A program made the position numbers and the translations under genes. Shown here in pieces: positions 25,025 through 36,199 of a DNA stretch of 58,525 nt; positions within the stretch are counted from its first letter, which is position 1, and each line of letters begins with the position of its first letter. The DNA is from Oscillospiraceae bacterium (GTDB lineage Bacteria > Bacillota > Clostridia > Oscillospirales > Ruminococcaceae). A model generated the notes under the pieces. That model searched no databases, had not been told where the DNA came from, and worked only from the letters and a program-made list of their open reading frames with translations. The DNA lies in contig JAAWDH010000034.1 of NCBI GenBank assembly GCA_022793675.1, forward strand, positions 1 through 58,525, written 5' to 3'.

Positions 25025-25837
25025 ATGAAACTTTTACGGCGGCTGGCGCTGGCCTTGGCGGTGGCCCTCTGCGCCGCGATGCTTACGGCCTGCGGCAGCA
25101 AGAGCTATCCGCAGATCGACGGGAGTTACGAGGGCCTGCCGGTAGCGGTGATTGAGATTGAAAATTTTGGCGTTATCCGGGCGGTGCTTTTTGAAAAGCA
25201 GTGCCCAAAAACAGTGGAAAACTTCATCGGCTTGGCCGAACAGGGCTATTACAACGGCCTTATCTTCCACCGGGTCATGGACGACTTCATGATCCAGGGC
25301 GGCGACCCTACCGGCACCGGCACCGGCGGCGAGAGCATCTGGGGCGGCGCGTTTGAGGACGAGTTCGACGAGACGCTGCGCAACTTCCGCGGGGCTTTAT
25401 CAATGGCCAACTCCGGCAAAAACACCAACGGCAGCCAGTTTTTCATTGTCCAGCAGGACGACGGCAGCGGCTATGACGCCGATTATCTGCGCCAGATCTC
25501 CGACCCTATCGGCGCGCTGAAAGATACGGCCAAGGAGCTGGAAAAATCCTACGGCAAAGCCGAGGTGGACGCCTGGCTCAAGCAGATGACCGCGGCCCAG
25601 CAGGCGGAGCTGGATAAGCAGAAAGCCCAGGGCTACGCCAAGCAGACTTTCCCCAAGGCCGTGCAGGAACAGTACCAGAAGACGGGCGGTGCGCCCTGGC
25701 TGGATATGCGCCACACGGTGTTCGGCCAGGTCATCGACGGGATGGACGTCGTCGATGCGGTCGCGGCGGTGAACACCAACGACCAGGATAAGCCTTTGAC
25801 CGACGTAGTCATCAAAACAATTACAATTGAACGCTGA
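25025..25837 (+). CDS. Cyclophilin-type peptidyl-prolyl isomerase lipoprotein
   Basis: 270 residues from ATG 25025 (RBS GAGGAA). Lipobox LTAC after a strong signal peptide; active site [20 protein letters not shown] and NGSQFFIVQ intact. An insert of about 60 residues (about 155-215, Gln/Lys-rich, [14 protein letters not shown]) separates the halves of the domain; the other two copies have shorter inserts. It probably folds secreted proteins at the membrane-wall interface. A terminator follows. Confidence 0.93.
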   Translation: MKLLRRLALALAVALCAAMLTACGSKSYPQIDGSYEGLPVAVIEIENFGVIRAVLFEKQCPKTVENFIGLAEQGYYNGLIFHRVMDDFMIQGGDPTGTGTGGESIWGGAFEDEFDETLRNFRGALSMANSGKNTNGSQFFIVQQDDGSGYDADYLRQISDPIGALKDTAKELEKSYGKAEVDAWLKQMTAAQQAELDKQKAQGYAKQTFPKAVQEQYQKTGGAPWLDMRHTVFGQVIDGMDVVDAVAAVNTNDQDKPLTDVVIKTITIER

Positions 25838-25845
25838 CAAAAAGG

Positions 25846-25885
25846 CCCCCGTTTCCTTAGGAAGGAAGCGGGGGATTCCATTTTA
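25846..25885 (+). terminator. Terminator after the cyclophilin operon
   Basis: CCCCCGTTTCCTT pairs with GGAAGGAAGCGGGGG (minor mismatch), followed by ATTCCATTTT. Confidence 0.75.
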
Positions 25886-25887
25886 GG

Positions 25888-26155
25888 GGCCGGAAATCCA
25901 GCAAGCCGGCTGTGCCGGCGGACAATTCGCGCCGGAAATCCAGCAAGCCGGATTTCTGCTGCGGATAAACATGGCCGGTTCTCCCGCGGTTACGGGCAGG
26001 TGATTCCAGCTGCTCCTATCGGCAATAACTGACGCAGTAGGCGGCTATGGCTGCGCACACAGCTGCCCGGGCGAGTAAAAGTCTTTGCAGCTTAGCTCTG
26101 CTAAGCTAGGCTTTCCTTCAGAAAGCGTCATACTCCCGTACTCCCGTCCCCTCGC
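25888..26155 (-). repeat. Modular intergenic repeat, copy R6
   Basis: Reads in minus orientation: the GGAAATCCAGCAAGCCGG block occurs twice (a partial direct duplication), then CGCGGTTACGGGCAGG, GACGCAGTAGGCGGCTATGG, GAGTAAAAGTCTTTGCAGC, GAAAGCGTC and a CTCCCGTACTCCCG head that touches the stop codon of the DUF4364 gene. Confidence 0.88.
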
Positions 26156-26695
26156 TCAGGTCAGCTGCTTCATCAGCGCCTTATAGATCTCGGCGTAGTT
26201 CTCCTTCAGCCGCCCTTCGATCTGCTTGGCGTGCCCTTCGTCTGGGGCAAAAAAGGACAGTTTTAAAAATTCCAGGCCGTTGTCGCCGATCACACAGCGC
26301 ACATGGTACCCGTTCTGGTGGGGGACGATATCGGTGCGGACTTCGCCGTCCCTATCCATCCTGGCCACAGCCTCTGCGCCCACTTCCATCACCCGCTCCC
26401 GCAGGGCGGCGGGCAGCGCCCCCTGGAGCTTCTCGGCGGTCTCCCGCCCCAGCGGGGCAAGGCTCCAGCTCCCTTGGAGGCCGATCAGGTGGCCCATCCG
26501 GCAAAGCTCCTCAAAAGCTGAGGAAAAGGTGAAATAGTCGGTAATGCCGCCTGCGGTAAACAGCTCGGCCATCATTTCCCGGGAAAAGGCCCGCCCGATC
26601 CCCGCCAAAAAATAGCAGATCAGGATTTTGACATCGTGGGGCTCTTTCAGCCCGCCCGGCCCCACGCCGGCAATCACGTCCGGTTCCAGGTTCAC
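26156..26695 (-). CDS. DUF4364 family protein
   Basis: 179 residues from GTG 26695, with AGGAGGG 6 nt upstream; a longer frame upstream lacks an RBS. The winged-helix-like N-terminal half is HDVKILICYFLAGIGRAFSR, LFTAGGITDYFTFSSAFEEL and MGHLIGL; a C-terminal beta domain follows. DUF4364 is common in Clostridia; its function is unknown and a regulatory role is suspected from the fold. A single gene. Confidence 0.85.
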   Translation of the reverse strand: MNLEPDVIAGVGPGGLKEPHDVKILICYFLAGIGRAFSREMMAELFTAGGITDYFTFSSAFEELCRMGHLIGLQGSWSLAPLGRETAEKLQGALPAALRERVMEVGAEAVARMDRDGEVRTDIVPHQNGYHVRCVIGDNGLEFLKLSFFAPDEGHAKQIEGRLKENYAEIYKALMKQLT

Positions 26696-26856
26696 GGAAA
26701 ACCCTCCTTTCACAGTTCCAGCCTCTCCCCTACAGTGTACCACATTTGCGCCGGAAAAGCCAGGCCTGAAACGCCCTAGACAGCAAAATCTGCGGATTTT
26801 ATTCCCTTTATACAAAAAAACGCCTGGATACAGCGAAAAAAAATCCGGCTTTGCTC

Positions 26857-26885
26857 TTTACAAACAGCTTTTTTTCCTGTACAAT
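26857..26885 (+). promoter_or_regulatory. Promoter of the pyr operon
   Basis: TTTACA (26857-26862), 17-bp spacer, TACAAT (26880-26885). Confidence 0.78.
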
Positions 26886-26889
26886 AGGA

Positions 26890-27105
26890 ACTGTAAGCAT
26901 TTTTGATGCAGCGCCCCGCCGCAAGGGATGGGGCGGCTGCCCGACAACCTTTAAGTTGGTCCCGTGAGGCTGACAAGGCCGTCTGCTTTTCATCAAGGCC
27001 CCGCCGGGGGATCGCCCTGCCGGAGCAGGCCCCTTTTGGGGCGGCGTCATCCCTGTAAGCAGCAAAGCCAGACTGTCAGCATCCGGACAGTTTGGCTTTT
27101 TATTC
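26890..27105 (+). ncRNA. PyrR-binding attenuator leader
   Basis: Contains the PyrR anti-antiterminator core AAGTTGGTCCCGTGAGGCTG, ACAAGGCC, and ends in a terminator hairpin (AAAGCCAGACTGTC...GACAGTTTGGC followed by TTTTTATTC at about 27063-27105). With UMP-bound PyrR the terminator forms and the operon is off. It lies directly before pyrR, so control is autogenous. Confidence 0.88.
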
Positions 27106-27133
27106 TATCCAGATTTGGAAAGGGGGTGCAGGC

Positions 27134-27688
27134 ATGGCCGAAAAGGCGCTGATCCTTGACGACAAGGCCATGTCCCGCGCGGTCAGCCGGATCTCTTACG
27201 AGATCATCGAGCGCAACAAGGGGGCCGACGACCTGTGCATCATCGGCATCCTCCGCCGCGGGCCGGAAATCGCCCAGCGCATCGCCGGCAAGATCCAGCA
27301 GGTGGAAGGGAAAACGGTCCCGGTGGGGTACCTGGATATCACCCCCTACCGGGACGACGGCCGCGGCGGCGGCAAGGGCAACAGCTACATCCCCTTCGCG
27401 CTGGACGGCAAGCGGCTGGTGCTGGTGGACGATGTGATTTACACAGGCCGCAGCGTCCGTGCTGCAATCGACGCGATTATGGCGGCCGGCCGGCCGCAGT
27501 GCATCCAGCTGGCAGTACTGGTGGACAGGGGCCACCGCGAACTGCCCATCCGGCCGGATTTCGTGGGCAAGAACCTGCCCACCGCCCGCGACGAGAACGT
27601 CTGCGTGATGATTGCCGAGCGCGACGGCGTCGACAAAGTGGTGATCACCGACTGTGCAGAAAAAAGCCCAGGCGCATCTGTACAATAA
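27134..27688 (+). CDS. pyrR: Pyrimidine operon attenuation protein / uracil phosphoribosyltransferase
   Basis: 184 residues from ATG 27134 (AAAGGGGG RBS). PRPP-binding loop LVLVDDVIYTGRSVRAAID; RRGPEIAQRIA and VPVGYLDITPYRDD are PyrR signatures; VDRGHRELPIRPDFVGKN matches the C-terminal RNA-binding surface. It binds the leader RNA described just upstream. First gene of pyrR-pyrC-pyrF-carA-carB. Confidence 0.96.
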   Translation: MAEKALILDDKAMSRAVSRISYEIIERNKGADDLCIIGILRRGPEIAQRIAGKIQQVEGKTVPVGYLDITPYRDDGRGGGKGNSYIPFALDGKRLVLVDDVIYTGRSVRAAIDAIMAAGRPQCIQLAVLVDRGHRELPIRPDFVGKNLPTARDENVCVMIAERDGVDKVVITDCAEKSPGASVQ

Positions 27689-27701
27689 GGAGAATGGAAC
27701 A

Positions 27702-28976
27702 ATGATTCTGATCAAATATGGACGGGTCGTCAGCCCCAAAAACGGGCTGGACGGCATCTACGACCTGCTGGTGGAGGACGGCGTTATCCGGGAAATCGGC
27801 GAAGGGCTTGCAGAGCCGGCGGGCGCGGAGGTCATCGACGCTTCCGGGAAGCTGGTGCTGCCTGGGTTTGTGGATATGCACGTCCACCTGCGCGACCCCG
27901 GCCAGACCCATAAGGAGGATATCCTGTCGGGCTGCGAGGCGGCGGCGGCCGGCGGCGTCACATCGGTCGCCTGTATGCCCAACACCGTCCCGCCCGCCGA
28001 CAGCGCCGAGGTGCTGACCTATATCCGGCAGAAAGCCCAGGGGGCCAAAGCAAGGGTCTACCCGGTGGCTTGTATCACCAAAGGGATGGCCGGGGAGCAG
28101 CTTTCAGATATGGGCGCGCTGCGTTCGGCGGGGGCGGTGGCCGTCTCGGACGACGGCCGGCCGGTGGCCAACGCCCGGCTGATGTTAGAGGGGATGCAGC
28201 GGGCGGCCAAACTGGGGCTGCCGGTCATCTCCCACTGCGAGGACCTGACGCTGATCGCCGGGGGCATCATCCACAAAGGCGAAGTCTCCCGCACGCTGGG
28301 GGTGCCGGGCATGGACAGGGCCAGCGAAGACAGCATCACCGCCCGGGAAATCTGCTTAGCCGATTCGGCGGGCGTCCCCATCCACATCGCCCATGTCAGC
28401 ACCCGCGGGGCGGCAGAGCTGATCCGCAATGCCAAGGCCCGGGGCATCAAGGTCACCTGTGAGACGGCCCCCCACTACTTCATCCTTGACCATCAGAAGC
28501 TTTTAAGCCGCGACGCCGATTACCGGATGAACCCGCCGCTCCGGGAGCAGGCCGACATCCGCGCCATCCTATCGGCGATTGCCGACGGGACGATCGACTG
28601 CATCATCACCGACCACGCCCCCCATACGGCCGAGGAAAAGGCCGACTTCCTCAAGGCCCCCAACGGGGTGGTGGGGCTGGAAACCAGCTTTGCCGCCTGC
28701 TACACCCACCTTTGCCGCACCGGCGTCATCTCGCTGCGGCGGCTGGTGGAGCTGATGTGCGTCAACCCAGCAAAGATCCTCAAAATCCCCGGCGGCGCGC
28801 TGGAAAAGGGCGGCCCGGCAGATATCGCCATCGCCGACCCCGACCTTACCTGGACCATCGAGCCGGAAAAGCTGCGTTCCCGCTCCAAAAACACCGTCTT
28901 CAAGGGGATGTCCTTCACCGGCCGGGTGGTCCGCACCATCTGCCGCGGGGAGACGGTCTATAAACTGGAAAATTGA
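27702..28976 (+). CDS. pyrC: Dihydroorotase
   Basis: 424 residues from ATG 27702 (AAGGAG). Class I dihydroorotase: zinc motif FVDMHVHLRDPGQTHKED, ISHCEDL, IHIAHVSTRGAAEL and DHAPHTAEEKA carry the metal ligands and catalytic Asp. It closes carbamoyl aspartate to dihydroorotate. No pyrB (aspartate transcarbamylase) is present beside it. A small hairpin AAAGCCCGATTGGGCTTT lies between it and pyrF. Confidence 0.95.
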   Translation: MILIKYGRVVSPKNGLDGIYDLLVEDGVIREIGEGLAEPAGAEVIDASGKLVLPGFVDMHVHLRDPGQTHKEDILSGCEAAAAGGVTSVACMPNTVPPADSAEVLTYIRQKAQGAKARVYPVACITKGMAGEQLSDMGALRSAGAVAVSDDGRPVANARLMLEGMQRAAKLGLPVISHCEDLTLIAGGIIHKGEVSRTLGVPGMDRASEDSITAREICLADSAGVPIHIAHVSTRGAAELIRNAKARGIKVTCETAPHYFILDHQKLLSRDADYRMNPPLREQADIRAILSAIADGTIDCIITDHAPHTAEEKADFLKAPNGVVGLETSFAACYTHLCRTGVISLRRLVELMCVNPAKILKIPGGALEKGGPADIAIADPDLTWTIEPEKLRSRSKNTVFKGMSFTGRVVRTICRGETVYKLEN

Positions 28977-29032
28977 CGCAAAGCCCGATTGGGCTTTCCT
29001 ATACACCCATCAACCGACAGGAGGTACCCGTT

Positions 29033-29965
29033 ATGTCTTTTGACAGACTGATTGACCGCATCATCGAAACCAAAAACCCTTCCGTGGCTGGGCTGGACCC
29101 CCACTACAGCTACATCCCCGGCTGTATCAAAGCCAAATACGACCATGTCGAAAACCCGCTGGAAGCGGCGGCGCTGGCTGTGCGGGAATATAACTTCGCG
29201 CTGATCGACGCCTTGTGCGACGTGGTGCCGGCGGTCAAGCCGCAGGCCGCCTATTACGAGATGTACGGCTGGTACGGGATGAAGGCCTTTGCCGAAACCG
29301 TCACCTACGCCCAGAAAAAAGGGCTTTTCGTCATCGCCGACGGCAAGCGCAACGACATCGGCTCGACCATGGAAGCCTACGCCGCCGCCCATCTGGGGCA
29401 GGTCGAGATCCGCGGGCAGAAGCTCTCCCCCTTCGGGGCGGACGCGCTGACGGTCAACGGCTACCTGGGGACCGACGGCATCGCGCCGCTGCTGCCGGCC
29501 TGTAAGGAATTCGACAAGGGGATCTTCGTGCTGGCCAAAACCAGCAACCCCTCCTCCGGCGAACTACAGGACAAGAAGGTCTACGCCCGCCCCTCCAAGA
29601 CGGTGTATGAGCTGATGGGGGGGATGTGCGAAACCTGGGGCGAAGAAGTCCCGGGCGTGAAGTACGGCTACTCTGCGGTCGGCGCAGTCGTTGGGGCCAC
29701 CTATCCGGAACAACTCTCCGAGCTGCGGGAGAAGCTGCCCCATACCTTCTTCCTAGTGCCGGGCTACGGCGCGCAGGGCGGCGGGGCCGAAGGCGTTGCC
29801 GGCGCTTTTGACAAGCAGGGCCTAGGGGCCATTGTCAATTCGTCGCGGGCCATCCTCTGCGCCTGGAAAAAGGAAGGCTGCCCAGAGGAAGAGTTCGCCC
29901 AGGCCGCAAGGCGCGAAGCCATCCGGATGCGCGACGATATCGTCCAGCATACCGGGCTGAAATAA
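29033..29965 (+). CDS. pyrF: Orotidine 5'-phosphate decarboxylase, type 2
   Basis: 310 residues from ATG 29033 (RBS AGGAGG). Type 2 (mycobacterial-type) signatures: SVAGLDPHYSYIP, VKPQAAYYEMYGW, ADGKRNDIGSTMEAYA (catalytic Lys and Asp) and GADALTVNGYLG. It makes UMP from OMP. pyrE and pyrD/pyrK are not in the window. Confidence 0.95.
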   Translation: MSFDRLIDRIIETKNPSVAGLDPHYSYIPGCIKAKYDHVENPLEAAALAVREYNFALIDALCDVVPAVKPQAAYYEMYGWYGMKAFAETVTYAQKKGLFVIADGKRNDIGSTMEAYAAAHLGQVEIRGQKLSPFGADALTVNGYLGTDGIAPLLPACKEFDKGIFVLAKTSNPSSGELQDKKVYARPSKTVYELMGGMCETWGEEVPGVKYGYSAVGAVVGATYPEQLSELREKLPHTFFLVPGYGAQGGGAEGVAGAFDKQGLGAIVNSSRAILCAWKKEGCPEEEFAQAARREAIRMRDDIVQHTGLK

Positions 29966-29989
29966 CAACCTAAAATGGAGAAAAGCAAC

Positions 29990-31045
29990 ATGAGTGAAAA
30001 AAAACAGGCATGGCTGCTTTTGCAGGACGGGACGCTCCTGTCTGGCGAAAGCTTTGGCGCATCGGGCTCCGCCGTCGGCGAGGTGGTCTTTTCCACAGCG
30101 ATGACAGGGTACCAGGAAGCACTGACCGACCCCAACTACCGCGGCCAGATCCTGATCCAGACCTTCCCGATGATGGGCAATTACGGCGTCAACAGCGAGG
30201 ACTTCACCGGAAGCCGCTGCCTTTTAAAGGGCTGCATCGTCCGGGAATGGTGCGAAGCCCCCTCCAATTTCCGCAGCGAGGGCTGCATTGACCAGTTTTT
30301 GAAAGAGCAGGGCGTCATTGCCCTGTGCGGCATCGACACCCGCCGCCTGACCGCCCTTCTGCGGGACAAGGGGACGATGAACGGCATGATCTCCACCGAG
30401 CCGATTACTGACAAGGAGGCGGCCCTGCGCGAGATCAGCGCCCACAAGGCCGACGGCCCGGCGGTTCTAACGGACAGGCCCGCCGACATCGACGGCAGCG
30501 GCAGGCGGATCGCCGTCGTCGACCTGGGCAGCCCTTCCAGCGCGGCGGCCGGGCTGGCGGCCCGCGGGTGCGCGGTACATTTCGCCAAAGCCTCCGACAG
30601 CGCCGACGAGCTTGCAGGCTATGACGGCGTGGCGCTGTCCGAAGGGCCGGGCGACCCGGCCGCCTGCACTGAAGCGATCAAGCTGGCGGCGGCGCTCGCC
30701 GAAAAGAAAACGCCGCTGCTGGGGATCGGCCTGGGCCACCAGGTGCTGGCGCTGGCCATGGGCGCGAAAACGGAAAAGCTCCCCTACGGCCACCGCGGCG
30801 CCAGCCAGCCGGTCATCGACCTGCGCACCAGCAAAACCTACCCCACCGCCCAGAACCACGGCTACGTTGTCTCCGGCCTGCCCGCCTCTGCCGGCGAGGT
30901 CAGCCACCAGAATGTCAACGATAAGAGCTGCGAGGGCATCCGCTATGCCCATATCCCCGCTATTTCTGTCCAGTTCCGCCCCATCGGCCCCGGCGAAGGG
31001 CAGGATACCGGCTATATTTTTGACGAGTTTTTAAGGCTGTGTTAG
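29990..31045 (+). CDS. carA: Carbamoyl-phosphate synthase small subunit with lost glutaminase triad
   Basis: 351 residues from ATG 29990 (GGAG RBS). The N-terminal CarA domain is complete (GEVVFSTAMTGYQEALTDPN, GIDTRRLTALLR), and the amidotransferase fold follows (LSEGPGDPAACTEA, AQNHGYVVSGLP). The nucleophile site LGICLGHQ reads LGIGLGHQ (Gly247), and the HPE site reads RPI (Arg330, Ile332), so Cys, His and Glu are all gone. It probably cannot hydrolyse glutamine and may act as a structural partner of CarB using free ammonia. Repeat R7 starts at its stop codon. Confidence 0.9.
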   Translation: MSEKKQAWLLLQDGTLLSGESFGASGSAVGEVVFSTAMTGYQEALTDPNYRGQILIQTFPMMGNYGVNSEDFTGSRCLLKGCIVREWCEAPSNFRSEGCIDQFLKEQGVIALCGIDTRRLTALLRDKGTMNGMISTEPITDKEAALREISAHKADGPAVLTDRPADIDGSGRRIAVVDLGSPSSAAAGLAARGCAVHFAKASDSADELAGYDGVALSEGPGDPAACTEAIKLAAALAEKKTPLLGIGLGHQVLALAMGAKTEKLPYGHRGASQPVIDLRTSKTYPTAQNHGYVVSGLPASAGEVSHQNVNDKSCEGIRYAHIPAISVQFRPIGPGEGQDTGYIFDEFLRLC

Positions 31046-31418
31046 GAGTACGTTGGAGTACGGGAGTACGACGCTTTCTGAAGAAAGCTTAGCAAAGACT
31101 TTTCATCGCCAGGGTACACGTCAGCATAGATTTGCACGCCTACTGCGTCGGTAGTTACTGCCGATAGGAGCGGCTGGGATTACCTGCCCGTAACCGCGGG
31201 AGAACCGGCTATGTCTTTCCGCAGCAGAAATCCGGCTTGCTGGATTTCCGCCGCGAATTGTCTGCGGCGACACGCCGCCGGCCGCGACATCCCACGCAAT
31301 GTTTTTCACCCACAAGCCGCCGAGCTTGCCAGGCGGCAAACGCGAATTGTCTGCCGACACAGTCGGCTTGTCTGCCGACACAGTCGGCTTGTCAGCCGGC
31401 ACAGCCGGTAAAGAAGGA
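31045..31418 (+). repeat. Modular intergenic repeat, copy R7 (longest)
   Basis: GGAGTACGGGAGTACGACGC, AAGACTTTTCATCGCCAGGG, CACGCCTACTGCGTCGGTAG, CCTGCCCGTAACCGCGGGAG, AAATCCGGCTTGCTGGATTT, then the R5-type block (CATCCCACGCAATGTTTTTC, CAAGCCGCCGAGC) and three copies of a CTGCCGACACAGTCGGCTTG-like unit. It lies inside the pyr operon between carA and carB and must be transcribed. Confidence 0.9.
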
Positions 31419-31427
31419 GGGCGGATT

Positions 31428-34622
<3,195 letters not shown>

Positions 34623-34646
34623 CTTACCAGTTTACCGCAAACTAAA

Positions 34647-34720
34647 GGGAAGGGGCTGGCGGCCGCCAGCCCCTTCCCTATTTGCAGCTTCCGCTGCAAA
34701 GCGGCCATGCGCATGGCCGC
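34647..34720 (+). terminator. Three consecutive perfect hairpins after carB
   Basis: A 16-bp palindrome GGGAAGGGGCTGGCGG and its complement (34647-34678), then TTTGCAGC-TTCC-GCTGCAAA (34681-34700), then GCGGCCATGCGCATGGCCGC (34701-34720). T-runs are poor, but the series should end the pyr transcript. Confidence 0.6.
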
Positions 34721-34744
34721 CCCCTGATTTAACCAAAACTGGAC

Positions 34745-34777
34745 AAAAAAATCAGACGGGGTCCCCCCCGCCCGATC
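34745..34777 (-). terminator. Terminator after the zinc-ribbon gene
   Basis: Minus strand CGGGCGGGG, GGGA loop, CCCCGTCTG followed by ATTTTTTTG. Confidence 0.75.
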
Positions 34778-34811
34778 TTCAAGCTATGCCAGCGTCAGCC
34801 GGCCCAGCATC

Positions 34812-35093
34812 TTATTCCTCTCTCATTTTCGCAAAGCACTCGCTGCAGTAAACGGGGCGGTCTTCGCGGGGTCTGAAGGGAACGCGGGCTTCCTTGCCGC
34901 AGGAAGCGCAGATGGCTGTGAACATTTCCCGGGGAGCTTTGCCAGCAGCGCCGTTTTTGCGTGCAGCGCGGCAGTCGCGGCATCTCTGGGGCTTGTTCTC
35001 AAAGCCTCTCTCGGCGTAGAACTCCTGCTCACCGGCAGTGAACACGAATTCCTGGCCACATTCTTTGCATACTAAAGTTTCGTCCTGATACAT
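34812..35093 (-). CDS. Zinc-ribbon protein
   Basis: 93 residues. Four Cys pairs: CKEC (9-12), CRDC, CASC and CSEC, forming two zinc ribbons of the probable zinc-binding domain type (LVCKECGQEFVFTAGEQEFY, FENKPQRCRDCRAARK). Such small proteins are frequent in Clostridia; their role is unknown and nucleic-acid binding is possible. It lies 150 nt after the sigma-factor gene on the same strand. Confidence 0.8.
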   Translation of the reverse strand: MYQDETLVCKECGQEFVFTAGEQEFYAERGFENKPQRCRDCRAARKNGAAGKAPREMFTAICASCGKEARVPFRPREDRPVYCSECFAKMREE

Positions 35094-35245
35094 GATTCAT
35101 ACCTCGCTTGGTTAGAGTAATATTTTCTTGTGCCCGCAGACGGATTTGCACCGCCACCTTTACTGACGCAACGCTCTGACTTTAAGCTATATGGGCGTAC
35201 CGGCAGAGACACGAGCGGTCTTTTCCGCCCGGCAGCCCTTCCGGT

Positions 35246-35836
35246 TTAGGGCTGCACAATGGTTTTCAGTTTCTTTCTGACTCGCTGCAGGGCATTATCA
35301 ACCGATTTAAGCGGAATACGAAAGTGATCAGCGATCGTTTGATAATCAAATCCGCCAAGATGGGCGAAAAAGATCCGCCGTTCCATCGGAGAAAGCGCCC
35401 GGTCAATGCTTTGCAGCACGGCCTGGAGCCGTTCTTGGGCTAAGAACGCCTGCTCCGGTGTCGGGTCGTCCGAAAGGGCCGTCTCAGAAATTTCGTCCAA
35501 AGAGATACTTTCCGAGAGCATACGCGCCTTATCGGTCCGCGATTTTTCCAACGCCTTATATACCCGATTTTGGATGCACACCTGCGCGTAGGTGCGGAAA
35601 GATGCGCCCTTTTCAAAATCGAAGTTTGCTATGGCATCCAGAAGGCCAATACAGCCTTCCTGCGTTAAATCATCAAAATCAAGAATCCCACAATGTCGAT
35701 ACACAATCCGGTTTATCAGAGGGATATACCGGGCGATAAGCACTGCCTCAGCTTCCCGGGTACGCTGCCTGCACTGAAGCACCAAGGCCTCGTCTGGCTG
35801 CGCCGCCCAATCTACGCAAGGCAGGTCCGCCATCAT
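35246..35836 (-). CDS. Sigma-70 family RNA polymerase sigma factor (SigH-like)
   Basis: 196 residues. Region 2 has DLTQEGCIGLLDAIANFDFE and FRTYAQVCIQNRVYKALEK; region 4 has LSPMERRIFFAHLGGFDYQT and PLKSVDNALQRVRKKL. Domain order and size resemble Spo0H/SigH, which drives early sporulation and competence genes in Firmicutes. However, it is shorter and outside the usual rlmB-sigH-rpmG context, so it may be a paralogue. It has its own SigA promoter. Confidence 0.85.
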   Translation of the reverse strand: MMADLPCVDWAAQPDEALVLQCRQRTREAEAVLIARYIPLINRIVYRHCGILDFDDLTQEGCIGLLDAIANFDFEKGASFRTYAQVCIQNRVYKALEKSRTDKARMLSESISLDEISETALSDDPTPEQAFLAQERLQAVLQSIDRALSPMERRIFFAHLGGFDYQTIADHFRIPLKSVDNALQRVRKKLKTIVQP

Positions 35837-35869
35837 GTGTCCCCCCTCTGAACCTTAATGTTCTCTCTT

Positions 35870-35898
35870 ATTTTACCGCAACTTGTGCAAAAAGTCAA
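35870..35898 (-). promoter_or_regulatory. Promoter of the sigma-factor gene
   Basis: TTGACT (35898-35893), 17-bp spacer, TAAAAT (35875-35870). The rest of the 35837-36199 gap is AT-rich and holds no gene; it contains the hairpin at 36131-36160. Confidence 0.8.
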
Positions 35899-36130
35899 GC
35901 GTTTTTACAGGGTTTTTTCGTTTGCAATAGAAAAAAACACGAGCTGTTTTTATATATTTTAAGCAAAAAAGCTGGTTTGCTTTTTTGGCCGCTCGGCGTT
36001 TTAACAAAATATCTTTTATAGAATCCATAATTTTCTCTATAATCCAAAATCTGACATTTATTTCTATCGTATAATATCCCTCTGCCTTCTGTAATCGATG
36101 GTGCTTGTACCCTGCCCTGTCTAAAGCCAG

Positions 36131-36160
36131 CGGACGGGAAAGCAGAAGCCTTCCCGTCCG
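36131..36160 (-). terminator. Hairpin after the conserved unknown gene
   Basis: CGGACGGGAA...TTCCCGTCCG, 10-bp arms, 40 nt past the stop codon. The T-run is weak. Confidence 0.55.
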
Positions 36161-36199
36161 CGCTTACGGTTTTAGGGCTGCCCTACGCAGCCAAAGCGG

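Noticed and set aside
31299-31427. N-terminal extension of CarB (43 codons)
   Set aside because: It translates repeat R7; AAGGAGG directly precedes the family start at 31428.
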